From assembly GCF_021173085.1 (NCBI RefSeq), contig NZ_CP076413.1, positions 3,437,501 to 3,501,500 of the forward strand: a DNA stretch of 64,000 nucleotides, written 5' to 3'. The position numbers were made by a program, and so were the translations under genes. The stretch's first letter is position 1. Each line of letters starts with the position of its first letter. Shown piece by piece: positions 1 through 8,621 of this stretch. Source of the DNA: Ralstonia wenshanensis. Lineage in GTDB: Bacteria; Pseudomonadota; Gammaproteobacteria; Burkholderiales; Burkholderiaceae. Under the pieces are notes generated by a model. That model made no database searches and was not told the origin of the DNA. It saw only the letters and a program-made list of their open reading frames with translations.

Positions 1-391
1 CCGCATCCTGGTGGGCACGTATGTGCTGTCCCACGGGTATTACGACGCGTATTACCTGCAGGCGCAGAAGATCCGCCGCATCATCGCGCAGGATTTTCAG
101 AACGCATTCGCGCAGTGCGACGTGATCATGGGCCCCGTCGCCCCGACCGTTGCCTGGAAGATCGGCGAGAAGAGCGATGATCCGGTGCAGATGTACCTGG
201 AAGACATCTTCACGCTGTCGACCAGCCTGGCAGGCCTGCCGGGCATGAGCGTGCCGGCTGGTTTCGGCGCCAACGGTCTGCCGGTTGGCTTGCAGATCAT
301 CGGCAACTATTTTGAAGAGGCACGCATGCTGCAGATCGCGCATGCGTTCCAGCAGGCGACCGACTGGCACAACCGCCAGCCGGCGGCCTGA
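1..391 (+). CDS. gatA: Glutamyl-tRNA(Gln) amidotransferase subunit A, C-terminal part
   Basis: Only the last 129 or so residues are present; the gene enters from the left edge, in frame from base 2. GatA is the amidase subunit of the GatCAB complex, which converts Glu-tRNA(Gln) (and often Asp-tRNA(Asn)) to the amidated form in the cytoplasm. The visible part carries the typical amidase end, with GPVAPT, a [15 protein letters not shown] stretch and [10 protein letters not shown], ending in a His-rich aromatic tail. The catalytic Ser-Ser-Lys region lies outside the window. gatB follows about 1.5 kb downstream, separated by a lipoprotein and a hydrolase gene rather than directly adjacent. Confidence 0.95.
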   Translation, partial: RILVGTYVLSHGYYDAYYLQAQKIRRIIAQDFQNAFAQCDVIMGPVAPTVAWKIGEKSDDPVQMYLEDIFTLSTSLAGLPGMSVPAGFGANGLPVGLQIIGNYFEEARMLQIAHAFQQATDWHNRQPAA

Positions 392-430
392 GGCCCGATC
401 CGACGTACCCATTCAACGCAGGAGGCGCGC

Positions 431-913
431 ATGAACCACCGCATCCGCACTGCACTCGGGCTGGCGCTTGCCGCCGGCCTGCTGGCGGCGTGCGTGCCGA
501 TTCCGCTGCCGTCGATTCCGGGCATCAGCCGTCCGTCGAAGCCGCCGCCGATCTCCGACCGACGCATCGACATCAACGGCTACTGCAGCCAGACCGAAGA
601 AGACGGTTTCCGCGAGCAGGCGACGCTCACCGTGGCCGACAACAACGTCAACGCCATGCAATGGCAGTTGTGGGTCGGCCGGCGCGGTTCGTGCCAGTTC
701 GACCTGTCGACGTTCCAGCAGACCAAGCGCCGCCCCAGCATCGAGCTGCGCGAGCGCTACGGCAATTGCACGCTGATGGTCTGGCAGGACCCGCGCCGCG
801 TCACGCTGGCACACGCTAACTGCGAAGCCCATTGCACGCCCGGCATCTATGACGAAGCCTGGCCGGTAATGTTCGACCCGAAAACGGGCCAATGCGCCCG
901 GAATGCCCGGTGA
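431..913 (+). CDS. Small predicted lipoprotein, function unknown
   Basis: 160 residues. The N-terminus has two Arg-rich positions, a short hydrophobic stretch and a lipobox-like LLAAC ending at Cys21, so it is probably a lipid-anchored envelope protein. The start is fixed by an AGGAGG-like site directly upstream. The rest is Pro-rich at first, then a compact domain with five more cysteines (in NGYCSQ, GSCQF, GNCTL, NCEAHC and GQCARN contexts), which could form disulfides in the periplasm. I do not recognise a family. Its stop overlaps the start of the next gene (TGATG), so the two are probably translationally coupled. Confidence 0.7.
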   Translation: MNHRIRTALGLALAAGLLAACVPIPLPSIPGISRPSKPPPISDRRIDINGYCSQTEEDGFREQATLTVADNNVNAMQWQLWVGRRGSCQFDLSTFQQTKRRPSIELRERYGNCTLMVWQDPRRVTLAHANCEAHCTPGIYDEAWPVMFDPKTGQCARNAR

Positions 914-1875
914 TGCGCGCATCGCTTCGTTTGCTGGTGGCGTTGGCCGGCGCGCTGGCGCTGCACGCCTTCGCGCAACCGACGCCGGACGCTGAAGGCG
1001 CCCTGCCGGATATGCCGGCTGCACGCGCGCCGTCGTCGGCGGAGCTGGGCGTGCAGACGGTGGAGATTCCGCGTGCGTCTGTGAAAGACGCCGAGGATGC
1101 GCCGCAAACGCTGACCGGCTATTGGGTCGCGTCGCCAGTCAAGGCGCCTGCGACGGGCACGCCGGTGGTGATCGCGCTGCACGGCTGCAGCGGCCTCTAC
1201 ACGCAGGCGGGGGCGGACGCCAAGGCGCTGGGCTCGCGGTATCGCGGTTATGCGCAGTGGCTGGGCGCGCGCGGTTACGCTGTGGTGTTTCCGGACAGTT
1301 TCGGCCCGCGCGGCAAGCCGCACGGCATCTGCACCGAACGCACCGCCACGCGCGATATCAACGGTGCGGTGCGCCGCGCCGACGTGCTGGCGACGATGCG
1401 CTGGGTGGCGGCGCAGCCGGGCGTGGATGCGAACCGCATCGTGCTGCTCGGCTGGTCCAACGGCGCGCAGGCTGTGCTGGAGGCGGTGGATGCCAGCCGC
1501 GCCTGGCCCGTCGATACGCCTGCCGTCAATCGCGCGGTGGCGTTCTATCCGGGCTGTGCGTCGGCACAGAAGCGGCCCGACTATCGGCTCAACGCGCCGT
1601 TGCTGCTGCTGGCCGGCGGCAACGATGACTGGACCCCGGCCGATCACTGCCAGGCGCTCCAGACCGCCGTACTGGCGCGCCAGCCGCAGGCGCGTTTCGA
1701 GCTGGACATGTTTGGCGGCGCGTATCACGGCTTTGACGGCACGGCTGCAGTCAAGGAGCGCAATGGCATCCCGAAGGGGCGTCGCTACGGAACGGTCACG
1801 GTCGGCGGCGACCCAGCAGCGCGCGAAGCGGCCTTTGCCAAACTCGCGGCGTGGCTCGATGCGCCGCACCCCTGA
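913..1875 (+). CDS. Exported dienelactone-hydrolase-like alpha/beta hydrolase
   Basis: 320 residues from the ATG at 913; an in-frame start at 892 would overlap the preceding gene by 22 bases and spoil a clean signal peptide. Residues 1-22 (MRASLRLLVALAGALALHAFAQ) look like a Sec signal peptide. The mature part is an alpha/beta hydrolase: VVIALHGCSG gives the oxyanion strand, LLGWSNGAQ is the nucleophile elbow with Ser, and the late GGAYHGFDG carries the likely catalytic His. This matches periplasmic dienelactone hydrolase (DLH) family proteins. The substrate is not predictable. It is coupled to the upstream lipoprotein gene by a 1-base stop/start overlap. Confidence 0.75.
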   Translation: MRASLRLLVALAGALALHAFAQPTPDAEGALPDMPAARAPSSAELGVQTVEIPRASVKDAEDAPQTLTGYWVASPVKAPATGTPVVIALHGCSGLYTQAGADAKALGSRYRGYAQWLGARGYAVVFPDSFGPRGKPHGICTERTATRDINGAVRRADVLATMRWVAAQPGVDANRIVLLGWSNGAQAVLEAVDASRAWPVDTPAVNRAVAFYPGCASAQKRPDYRLNAPLLLLAGGNDDWTPADHCQALQTAVLARQPQARFELDMFGGAYHGFDGTAAVKERNGIPKGRRYGTVTVGGDPAAREAAFAKLAAWLDAPHP

Positions 1876-1952
1876 TCGCAGCGACGCAAGAACACCTGAA
1901 CACCTGAGTACCTAGACATTCACACCACAACAATCGACAGGACACACGCAAC

Positions 1953-3419
1953 ATGCAATGGGAAGTGGTGATCGGCCTCGAGACGCACACGCAGCTCTCG
2001 ACGGTCTCGAAGATTTTCTCCGGCGCGTCCACCGCCTTTGGCGCGGCGCCCAACACGCAAGCGGCGCCGGTTGACCTGGCGCTGCCGGGCGTGCTCCCGG
2101 TGCTGAACAAGGGCGCCGTCGAGCGCGCCATCGTGTTCGGCCTGGCCATCGGTGCCAAGATTGCGCCCAAGAGCATCTTCGCGCGGAAGAATTACTTCTA
2201 CCCCGATCTGCCCAAGGGCTACCAGATCAGCCAATACGAGATCCCGGTGGTGCAGGGCGGCACGCTGACCATCCAGGTGGAAGGCAAGAACGGCCAGCCC
2301 GGGTATGAGAAGACCGTGCAGCTCACGCGAGCGCACCTGGAAGAAGATGCGGGCAAATCGCTGCACGAAGACTTTGCCGGCATGACGGGCATCGACCTGA
2401 ACCGCGCCGGCACGCCGCTGCTGGAAATCGTGACCGAGCCCGACATGCGCAGTGCGGCCGAAGCCGTGGCCTATGCCAAGGCCCTGCACGCGCTGGTGAT
2501 GTGGCTGGGCATTTGCGACGGCAACATGCAGGAAGGCAGCTTCCGCTGCGACGCCAACGTGTCGGTGCGCCCCGGGCCGGATGCGCCGTTCGGCACGCGC
2601 TGCGAAATCAAGAACCTCAACTCGTTCCGCTTCCTGGAAGAGGCGATCAACTACGAAGTGCGCCGCCAGATCGAGCTGATCGAAGACGGCGGCACCGTAG
2701 TGCAGGAAACCCGCCTGTACGATCCGGACCGCAAGGAAACGCGCTCGATGCGCAGCAAGGAAGACGCGCAGGATTACCGCTACTTCCCCGACCCCGACCT
2801 GCTGCCGCTCGTCATCGGCGACGACTGGATCGAGCGTGTGCGCGCCACGTTGCCCGAGCTGCCGGCCGCCATGGCCGCACGCTTCGAGTCGGCCTACGGC
2901 TTGCCGAAGTACGACGCCAGCATCCTCACCGCCACCAAGGCGACGGCTGCGTACTTCGAAGCCGTCGTGGCGGATGCGGGCGCCGCGAACGCCAAGGCCG
3001 CGGCCAACTGGATCATGGGCGAGGTCGCCTCGAACCTGAACCGCGCCGACCTGGACATCGACGCTGCACCGGTGTCGCCCGCGCAACTGGCCAAGCTGCT
3101 CGCGCGCATTGCCGACGGCACGATCAGCAACAACACCGCCAAGAAGGACGTCTTCCCCGCCATGTGGGCCGGCGAACACGGCGGCGATGCCGACGCGATC
3201 ATCGCCGAGAAGGGCCTGAAGCAGATGTCCGATTCGGGCGAGCTGGAGAAGATCATCGACGACGTGCTGGCGGCCAACGCCAAGTCGGTCGAGGAATTCC
3301 GCGCCGGCAAGGAGAAGGCATTCAACGCGCTGGTGGGTCAGGCCATGAAGGCCACGCGCGGCAAGGCCAACCCCGCACAAGTCAACGAACTGCTGAAGAA
3401 GAAACTCGGCGCAGCCTGA
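1953..3419 (+). CDS. gatB: Aspartyl/glutamyl-tRNA amidotransferase subunit B
   Basis: 488 residues, full family length. GatB is the tRNA-recognising and kinase subunit of GatCAB: it phosphorylates the Glu (or Asp) on the mischarged tRNA before amidation with ammonia channelled from GatA. Family hallmarks are the opening [13 protein letters not shown], the [16 protein letters not shown] block near residue 75, and [13 protein letters not shown] around residue 195. The C-terminal 140 residues are the helical YqeY-like tail that grips tRNA, ending in LLKKKLGAA. Its stop overlaps the next ATG by one base (ATGA type), linking it to the DUF484 gene. Confidence 0.97.
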   Translation: MQWEVVIGLETHTQLSTVSKIFSGASTAFGAAPNTQAAPVDLALPGVLPVLNKGAVERAIVFGLAIGAKIAPKSIFARKNYFYPDLPKGYQISQYEIPVVQGGTLTIQVEGKNGQPGYEKTVQLTRAHLEEDAGKSLHEDFAGMTGIDLNRAGTPLLEIVTEPDMRSAAEAVAYAKALHALVMWLGICDGNMQEGSFRCDANVSVRPGPDAPFGTRCEIKNLNSFRFLEEAINYEVRRQIELIEDGGTVVQETRLYDPDRKETRSMRSKEDAQDYRYFPDPDLLPLVIGDDWIERVRATLPELPAAMAARFESAYGLPKYDASILTATKATAAYFEAVVADAGAANAKAAANWIMGEVASNLNRADLDIDAAPVSPAQLAKLLARIADGTISNNTAKKDVFPAMWAGEHGGDADAIIAEKGLKQMSDSGELEKIIDDVLAANAKSVEEFRAGKEKAFNALVGQAMKATRGKANPAQVNELLKKKLGAA

Positions 3420-4120
3420 TGAGCACCTCCACGATGAACGCACAAGACGTCGCCAACTACCTGCAGGCGCATCCGGCCTTCTTTGAAGAGCACGCCGAGC
3501 TGCTGGCCGCCATCCAGCTCACCAGCCCGCACAGCCACCGCGCCGTGTCGCTGCAGGAGCGCCAGATGGAAATCCTGCGCGACAAGAACAAGCACCTCGA
3601 ACTCAAGCTGTCGGACCTGATGCGCCACGGCAACGAGAACGACCGCACGCAGCAGCGCGTGCACGCGTGGACGACGCGCCTGCTGGGCGAGGCCGACACG
3701 CATGCGCTGCCGTATGCCGTGCAGGATGGCCTGCGTGAAATCTTCGACGTGCCGGCTGTGGCGCTGCGCGTGTGGCAGGTCGGCGAAGAATTCGCGCACC
3801 TGGAAGTCGCGCAGGGTGTGAGCGAGGAAGTGCGCCTGTTTGCTGCGGGCCTGCGTGCGCCGTATTGCGGCGCCAATGCGGGTTTTGAAGCCGCCGGCTG
3901 GTTGGATACGTCGGATACCGGCGAGCCCATCGAATCGCTCGCGATTGTGACGCTGCGCGTGCCGGTGCGGGGCGATGCCGATGCCAGCGCGGCGCCGGCA
4001 TTCGGCCTGCTGGTGCTCGGCTCGCCGGACGCCCGCCGCTTCCATGACGGCATGGGCACGACCTACCTCGCGCAGATCGGCGAACTGGCCGCTGCCGCGC
4101 TCAATCGCCTGCGCGACTGA
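3419..4120 (+). CDS. DUF484 family protein
   Basis: 233 residues from the ATG that overlaps the gatB stop; the open frame continues upstream through gatB antiphase but that part is spurious. The sequence begins MNAQDVANYLQAHPAFFEEHAELL, the signature of the DUF484 family (a GAF-like fold). A helical segment at roughly residues 40-75 (QERQMEILRDKNKHLELKLSDLM) likely forms a coiled coil. In many proteobacteria this gene sits directly before xerC, as here, 14 bases apart. No biochemical role is established; the conserved linkage with xerC suggests co-expression rather than a shared mechanism. Confidence 0.85.
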   Translation: MSTSTMNAQDVANYLQAHPAFFEEHAELLAAIQLTSPHSHRAVSLQERQMEILRDKNKHLELKLSDLMRHGNENDRTQQRVHAWTTRLLGEADTHALPYAVQDGLREIFDVPAVALRVWQVGEEFAHLEVAQGVSEEVRLFAAGLRAPYCGANAGFEAAGWLDTSDTGEPIESLAIVTLRVPVRGDADASAAPAFGLLVLGSPDARRFHDGMGTTYLAQIGELAAAALNRLRD

Positions 4121-4134
4121 GCGCAGCCCACCGT

Positions 4135-5121
4135 ATGCCGCACTCTGCATCCGCCGATGACCATGGCGCACAGCCGCCGCATCCGCAGATTGCGGCCTAC
4201 CTTGACGCACTGAAGTTCGAGCGGCAGCTCTCGCCGCACACGCTGGAGAGCTACACCCGCGAGCTGGCCGTGCTGCAGCGCCTGGGCGCGCAGCACGCTG
4301 CCAACGTCGATCTCACGCAACTGCAGTCGCACCATATCCGCCGCATGATGGCGCAACTGCATGGCGACGGTTTGTCCGGCCGCAGCATTGCGCGGGCGCT
4401 GTCGGCGTGGCGCGGCTGGTTCAAATGGATGGCGCTGCGCGATGCCGCCGTCACCGCCAATCCCGTTGACGGTGTGCGCGCGCCGAAGAGCCCGAAGCGG
4501 TTGCCGAAAGCGTTGTCCGTCGAGCAAGCTGTCGCGCTGATGGAGCAACTGCCCGGCGACGATGCCGAGACCGTCCGCGACCGTGCCGTCAACGAGCTGT
4601 TCTATTCGTGCGGACTGCGGCTCTCCGAACTCGTCAGCCTGGATATGCGCCACGTGAAGGCCGGCGCGTATGAATCTTTGAGCTGGCTCGATCTGGAGGC
4701 GCGCGAGGTACAGGTGCTCGGCAAGGGCAGCAAGCGGCGCACCGTGCCGGTCGGCACCAAGGCGGCCGAGGCGCTGGCCGCATGGCTGGCGGTGCGCGAG
4801 CAACTGGCCAAGCCGGACGCGGCACCCGAAGACGCGCACGCGCTGTTTCTCTCCCCACGTGGCAAGCGGCTGGCGCAGCGGCAGATTCAATTGCGCATGA
4901 AGCGCAACGCCATTGCCGCAGGTGTGCCGGCGGATGTGCATCCGCACGTGCTGCGGCATTCGTTTGCCACGCACATGCTGCAGTCGTCGGGCGATTTGCG
5001 CGCGGTGCAGGAACTGCTCGGCCACGCCAGCATCGCCAGCACGCAGGTTTATACTTCGCTCGATTTTCAGCACCTGGCCAAGATCTACGATCAGGCGCAT
5101 CCCCGCGCAAAAAAGAAGTAG
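4135..5121 (+). CDS. xerC: Tyrosine recombinase XerC
   Basis: 328 residues. XerC acts with XerD at dif to resolve chromosome dimers at division. Residues 15-105 are the core-binding SAM-like domain; the catalytic domain follows. The complete active site can be read: Arg162 in SCGLRLSE, Lys197 in LGKGSK, His271 and Arg274 in HVLRHSFATH, His297 in LLGHASI and nucleophile Tyr306 in TQVYTSLD. Its position after the DUF484 gene and the housekeeping neighbours argue for chromosomal XerC, not an integrase of a mobile element. Confidence 0.95.
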   Translation: MPHSASADDHGAQPPHPQIAAYLDALKFERQLSPHTLESYTRELAVLQRLGAQHAANVDLTQLQSHHIRRMMAQLHGDGLSGRSIARALSAWRGWFKWMALRDAAVTANPVDGVRAPKSPKRLPKALSVEQAVALMEQLPGDDAETVRDRAVNELFYSCGLRLSELVSLDMRHVKAGAYESLSWLDLEAREVQVLGKGSKRRTVPVGTKAAEALAAWLAVREQLAKPDAAPEDAHALFLSPRGKRLAQRQIQLRMKRNAIAAGVPADVHPHVLRHSFATHMLQSSGDLRAVQELLGHASIASTQVYTSLDFQHLAKIYDQAHPRAKKK

Positions 5122-5160
5122 CGCATTGCCCGAGCCTTCGGGCGCCCCATCCCCAGTCGT

Positions 5161-6354
5161 ATGCAAACCCTGATTCTGAAGCCCGGCAAGGAGCGCTCGC
5201 TGCTGCGCCGGCACCCGTGGATTTTCGCCAACGCCATCGATCGCGTGGAAGGCAAGCCGGCCTCCGGTGCAACCGTCATCGTGCGCGCGCACAACGGCCA
5301 GTTTCTGGCGCGCGCCGCGTTCAGCCCCGTCTCGCAGATTCGCGCGCGGGCGTGGAGCTTTGATGAAGCCGAGCCCGTCGACCACGCGTTCTTCAAACGC
5401 CGCATTGCCGCCGCCGTGGCGTACCGCCGCGCGTGGGTGCACGACACCGACGCCGTGCGCCTCGTCATGGGCGAAGCCGACGGCCTGCCCGGCCTGATCG
5501 TCGACCAGTACGGCACCGGGGACGCGGGCCAGCTCGTCTGCCAGTTCAGCGCCGCGGGCGTGGAGCATTGGAAGCAAGCGATCGTCGCCGCGCTGATCAA
5601 AGAGACGGGTTGCCCGAACGTCTACGAACGCTCCGACGTGAGCGTGCGCGAGCGCGAAGGCCTGGAGCAGATGACCGGTGTGCTGGCCGGTGCGGAGCCT
5701 GCTGCAGACCTGTCTGCTACCGAGCACGGCGTGCGCTATTACGTCGACGTGCGTGAAGGCCACAAGACGGGCTTCTACATCGATCAGCGCGACAACCGCG
5801 CGCTGGTCGGCGCCTTGGCGCGCGATCGCGATGTGCTGAACTGCTTCTGCTATACCGGCGGGTTTTCGCTGGCGGCGCTCAAGGGCGGGGCGCGCTCGGT
5901 GGTGTCGATCGATTCGTCGGGCGAGGCGCTGGCGGTGGCTGAGCGCAACGTCACGCTCAATGGCTTCGATCCGGCGCGCGCCGAGTGGTTGGATGCGGAC
6001 GTCTTCAAGTCGCTGCGCAACTTCCGCGCAGAAGGCCGCCAGTTTGACCTGATCGTGCTGGATCCGCCCAAGTTTGCGGCGTCGGCGCAGCAGGTCGATC
6101 GCGCGGCGCGGGCATACAAGGAGATCAACCTGGTCGGCATGCAGTTGCTGCGCCCGGGCGGCCTGCTGTTCACGTATTCGTGCTCGGGCGCGATCGACTC
6201 CGACTTGTTCCAGAAGATCGTCGCGGGTGCGGCGGCCGATGCCAAGGTGACGGCGCGCATCCAACGCAGGCTGGCCGGCGGCTTGGATCACCCGCTGCTG
6301 ACGAGCTTTCCGGAAGGCGAATACCTCAAGGGCCTACTGCTGCAAGTCGGCTAG
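5161..6354 (+). CDS. rlmI: RlmI-type 23S rRNA (cytosine-5) methyltransferase
   Basis: 397 residues, class I SAM-dependent methyltransferase with an N-terminal PUA domain (residues 1-75, starting MQTLILKPGKERSLLRRHPW). The SAM-binding motif is LNCFCYTGGFSLAAL near residue 225, followed by acidic SIDSSGEAL. LDPPKFA is the motif IV strand, and YSCSG near residue 340 contains the catalytic Cys of 5-methylcytosine enzymes. E. coli RlmI modifies C1962 of 23S rRNA; the substrate here is assigned by family. It starts 39 bases after xerC and may share its transcript. Confidence 0.88.
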   Translation: MQTLILKPGKERSLLRRHPWIFANAIDRVEGKPASGATVIVRAHNGQFLARAAFSPVSQIRARAWSFDEAEPVDHAFFKRRIAAAVAYRRAWVHDTDAVRLVMGEADGLPGLIVDQYGTGDAGQLVCQFSAAGVEHWKQAIVAALIKETGCPNVYERSDVSVREREGLEQMTGVLAGAEPAADLSATEHGVRYYVDVREGHKTGFYIDQRDNRALVGALARDRDVLNCFCYTGGFSLAALKGGARSVVSIDSSGEALAVAERNVTLNGFDPARAEWLDADVFKSLRNFRAEGRQFDLIVLDPPKFAASAQQVDRAARAYKEINLVGMQLLRPGGLLFTYSCSGAIDSDLFQKIVAGAAADAKVTARIQRRLAGGLDHPLLTSFPEGEYLKGLLLQVG

Positions 6355-6402
6355 CAATTTGTCGCAATTTTTGGCTTGTCCCGGCAAGCCTGCATTGCGA
6401 AG

Positions 6403-6951
6403 ATGCGGTCCTTCGTTTTCCGCATCACGTCGATGGCATCCAATGCAGCCCATCACGCGACGGGCTGGGCGGCCGGTCTGATTGCCGCCGCCGCCGTCGC
6501 ACAGGCTTCCCATACATCTCTCGAACATCTCGGCAGCCTCCTGGCGTTTTGCGCGGCGGTTGCGGGCAGCACCGCGCCTGACTGGATGGAGGTGGCCTGG
6601 TGGACCCGTGCGCGCCGCCTCTGGATCACGCACCGCACCGCCACCCATTGGGGCATTGGCTGGATCGCGGTGCTTGTGCTGTCGTATCACGCGTTGGGCC
6701 ATGCGCACCTGTGGGCGCCGCTGCTGTTCGGCTTCGCCTGTGGCGGGCTGATGCACCTGTTGGCGGACTGGCCCAATCCGCTGGGCGTGCCCTGGATCTG
6801 GGGGCGCCATTCCCTGAACTGGTGGAAGAGCGGCCGCTGCGACCTGATCGTGGTGACGCTGGCGTGGGTCGCCGCATGCTGGCTGGTGCGGCCGCTGTGG
6901 GCGGCGACGGCCACGCGGGTGGTGGGTTGGTTCGCCCACCTGGCGCGATGA
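6403..6951 (+). CDS. YdjM/DUF457-type membrane-bound metal-dependent hydrolase
   Basis: 182 residues if it starts at the ATG at 6403; ATG at 6433 is an alternative (the segment then begins MASNAAHHATGW). At least four hydrophobic segments place it in the inner membrane. The His/Asp pattern NAAHH, STAPDWMEV, THRTATHWG and LLADWPNPLG matches the PF04307 family of predicted LexA-regulated inner-membrane hydrolases related to phospholipase C-like metalloproteins. The HRxxTHW and DxxNPLG motifs are the strongest evidence. The substrate is unknown. No LexA box is evident in the 48 bases upstream. Confidence 0.7.
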   Translation: MRSFVFRITSMASNAAHHATGWAAGLIAAAAVAQASHTSLEHLGSLLAFCAAVAGSTAPDWMEVAWWTRARRLWITHRTATHWGIGWIAVLVLSYHALGHAHLWAPLLFGFACGGLMHLLADWPNPLGVPWIWGRHSLNWWKSGRCDLIVVTLAWVAACWLVRPLWAATATRVVGWFAHLAR

Positions 6952-6999
6952 GCCTGCCGGCTCGGCATTGTCTGATGGAAGCCGGGCCCGCGAACGACT

Positions 7000-7063
7000 A
7001 AGTTGGAACCGCCGGACGCCACGCGTCCGAACCCAACTTCGTTTGCGCAACGCTTGCGCAAAC
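7000..7063 (+). promoter_or_regulatory. Structured leader: two consecutive perfect inverted repeats
   Basis: Two hairpins lie just before the FAD-oxidase gene. The first is nested: AAGTTGG (7000-7006) pairs with CCAACTT (7033-7039) and encloses CGGACGC/GCGTCCG around a CAC loop (7013-7029). The second is GTTTGCGCAA (7041-7050), CGC, TTGCGCAAAC (7054-7063), a perfect 10-bp dyad. Neither is followed by a T-tract, so these are not simple terminators. They could be operators or RNA elements in the 5' leader; the ATG is 20 bases further on. Confidence 0.5.
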
Positions 7064-7082
7064 GCCCTCACCGGAGTCGTCG

Positions 7083-8609
7083 ATGACACTGGATGTGACG
7101 CGCCAAGACCCTCGCTACAACACGCTCAAACATGGCTTCAACCTGCGCTGGCCGGCGACGGATGCGCAGGCCGCCAGCCGCATCGCTCTCATAGAAAAGC
7201 CCGACGATGTGGCGCCCGCCGTGCAGCGCATCATCAACGCGGGCCAGCGTCCGACCGTGCGCAGCGGCGGGCATTGCTACGAGGATTTCGTCTCCAACAA
7301 CCCCGACGGCACGATTGTCGACCTGAGCCTGCTCGCCACGCCCGAGGTGCGCGCCGACGGCTCGGTGCGCATTCCGGCCGGCACGCAAAACTGGAACGGC
7401 TACCTGGAGCTGTACAAGCGCCACAACGTGACGCTGCCCGGCGGCTCGTGCTATTCGGTTGGCGCCGGCGGGCACATCTGCGGCGGCGGGTATGGGCTGC
7501 TTTCGCGGCTGCAAGGGCTGACGGTGGATTGGCTGTCGGCCGTGGACATCGTCACCGTCGACAAAACCGGCAAGGCGGCTGCACGCACGGTGGATGCGGC
7601 GCATGATCCGGATCTGTTTCGTGCATGTCGCGGCGCGGGCGGTGGCAACTTCGGCGTCATCACGGGTTACACCTTCGCCAAGCTGCCCGAGGCGCCGCAG
7701 GAAGTGGCGCTCGCCACCGTGGCCTTCGACTGGGCGACCATGACGCCGCAGCGCTTTGCCGAACTGCTGCGCATCTACGGCGAATACTGGGAGACGCGCG
7801 GCAAGGACCCGGACACGTGGGGCATGTTCTCGCTGCTCAAGCTCACGCACAAATCGTCGGGGCAGATCGTGCTGCTCACGCAGTTCTGCAACCCAGACGG
7901 CACGTGTCGCGATCTTTCCATCCTCAATGATTTTCTGAACCGCTTCCAGGCCTGCGCGCCGACGCCGGTCAAAGGGCGCCCGCCCGGCTACGGCCCCGCG
8001 CACAGGCAGGGTGTGGGGCGACTGCTCTGCTCCAAGCCGCACACCATCGTGCAATACGACTGGCTGACGGCCACGCAGTATCTGAACGGCTCGGGGGCCA
8101 ATCAACGTGGCAAATACAAGTCGGCCTATATGAAACGCGGCTTCACGGCGCGTGAGGCGCAGCGCATCTACGCGCACCTCACGCGGACGATGCCGGGTGT
8201 CGACCTGAGCCAGTCGCTGCTGCAAGTCGATTCGTACGGCGGCGCCGTCAACAAGACCGAGCGCATTGGCGATACCGCCGTGCCGCAGCGGGCGTCGATC
8301 ATGAAGCTGCAGTACCAGACGTATTGGGGCGCCGCTGCCGACGATGCCGGCCACCTGCGCTGGATCAGCGATTTTTACCGCGATGTCTACGGTGCGCCCG
8401 ATGTGCCCGCACCGCACAGCGGCACGCCGTACCCCGGCGACCGGTACGAGGGCTGCTACATCAACTACCCCGACGTCGACATGCTCGCCTACCCGTTCTG
8501 GCCGCAGCTCTACTACGGCAGCGGCGACCTGTACGCGTTTCTGCAGGATGTGAAGCACCGGTATGATCCCAACAACATCTTCCACCACGCCATGTCCGTG
8601 CGTGTTTGA
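7083..8609 (+). CDS. Berberine-bridge-enzyme-like FAD-linked oxidase
   Basis: 508 residues. An N-terminal FAD_binding_4 (PCMH) domain is followed by a substrate domain and a C-terminal BBE segment ([30 protein letters not shown]). Both attachment residues for bicovalent FAD are visible: His64 in RSGGHCYED and Cys123 in [13 protein letters not shown]. Relatives oxidise sugars to lactones (hexose or oligosaccharide oxidases) or alkaloids, with O2 giving H2O2. No signal peptide is visible, so it appears cytoplasmic. The lactonase gene starts 12 bases after its stop, which fits a product that is a lactone. The actual substrate cannot be read from the sequence. Confidence 0.85.
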   Translation: MTLDVTRQDPRYNTLKHGFNLRWPATDAQAASRIALIEKPDDVAPAVQRIINAGQRPTVRSGGHCYEDFVSNNPDGTIVDLSLLATPEVRADGSVRIPAGTQNWNGYLELYKRHNVTLPGGSCYSVGAGGHICGGGYGLLSRLQGLTVDWLSAVDIVTVDKTGKAAARTVDAAHDPDLFRACRGAGGGNFGVITGYTFAKLPEAPQEVALATVAFDWATMTPQRFAELLRIYGEYWETRGKDPDTWGMFSLLKLTHKSSGQIVLLTQFCNPDGTCRDLSILNDFLNRFQACAPTPVKGRPPGYGPAHRQGVGRLLCSKPHTIVQYDWLTATQYLNGSGANQRGKYKSAYMKRGFTAREAQRIYAHLTRTMPGVDLSQSLLQVDSYGGAVNKTERIGDTAVPQRASIMKLQYQTYWGAAADDAGHLRWISDFYRDVYGAPDVPAPHSGTPYPGDRYEGCYINYPDVDMLAYPFWPQLYYGSGDLYAFLQDVKHRYDPNNIFHHAMSVRV

Positions 8610-8621
8610 TGGAGCCATCCC

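Noticed and set aside
1..391. gatA as a truncated pseudogene
   Set aside because: The frame is open from the window edge, so the missing part is outside the window, not lost.
4135..5121. XerC-like gene as a phage or integron integrase
   Set aside because: Sequence and neighbours match the housekeeping XerC; no attachment site or cargo is present.
4063..6291. A 742-residue minus-strand frame
   Set aside because: Shadow of xerC and rlmI on the opposite strand. No start signals or domain.
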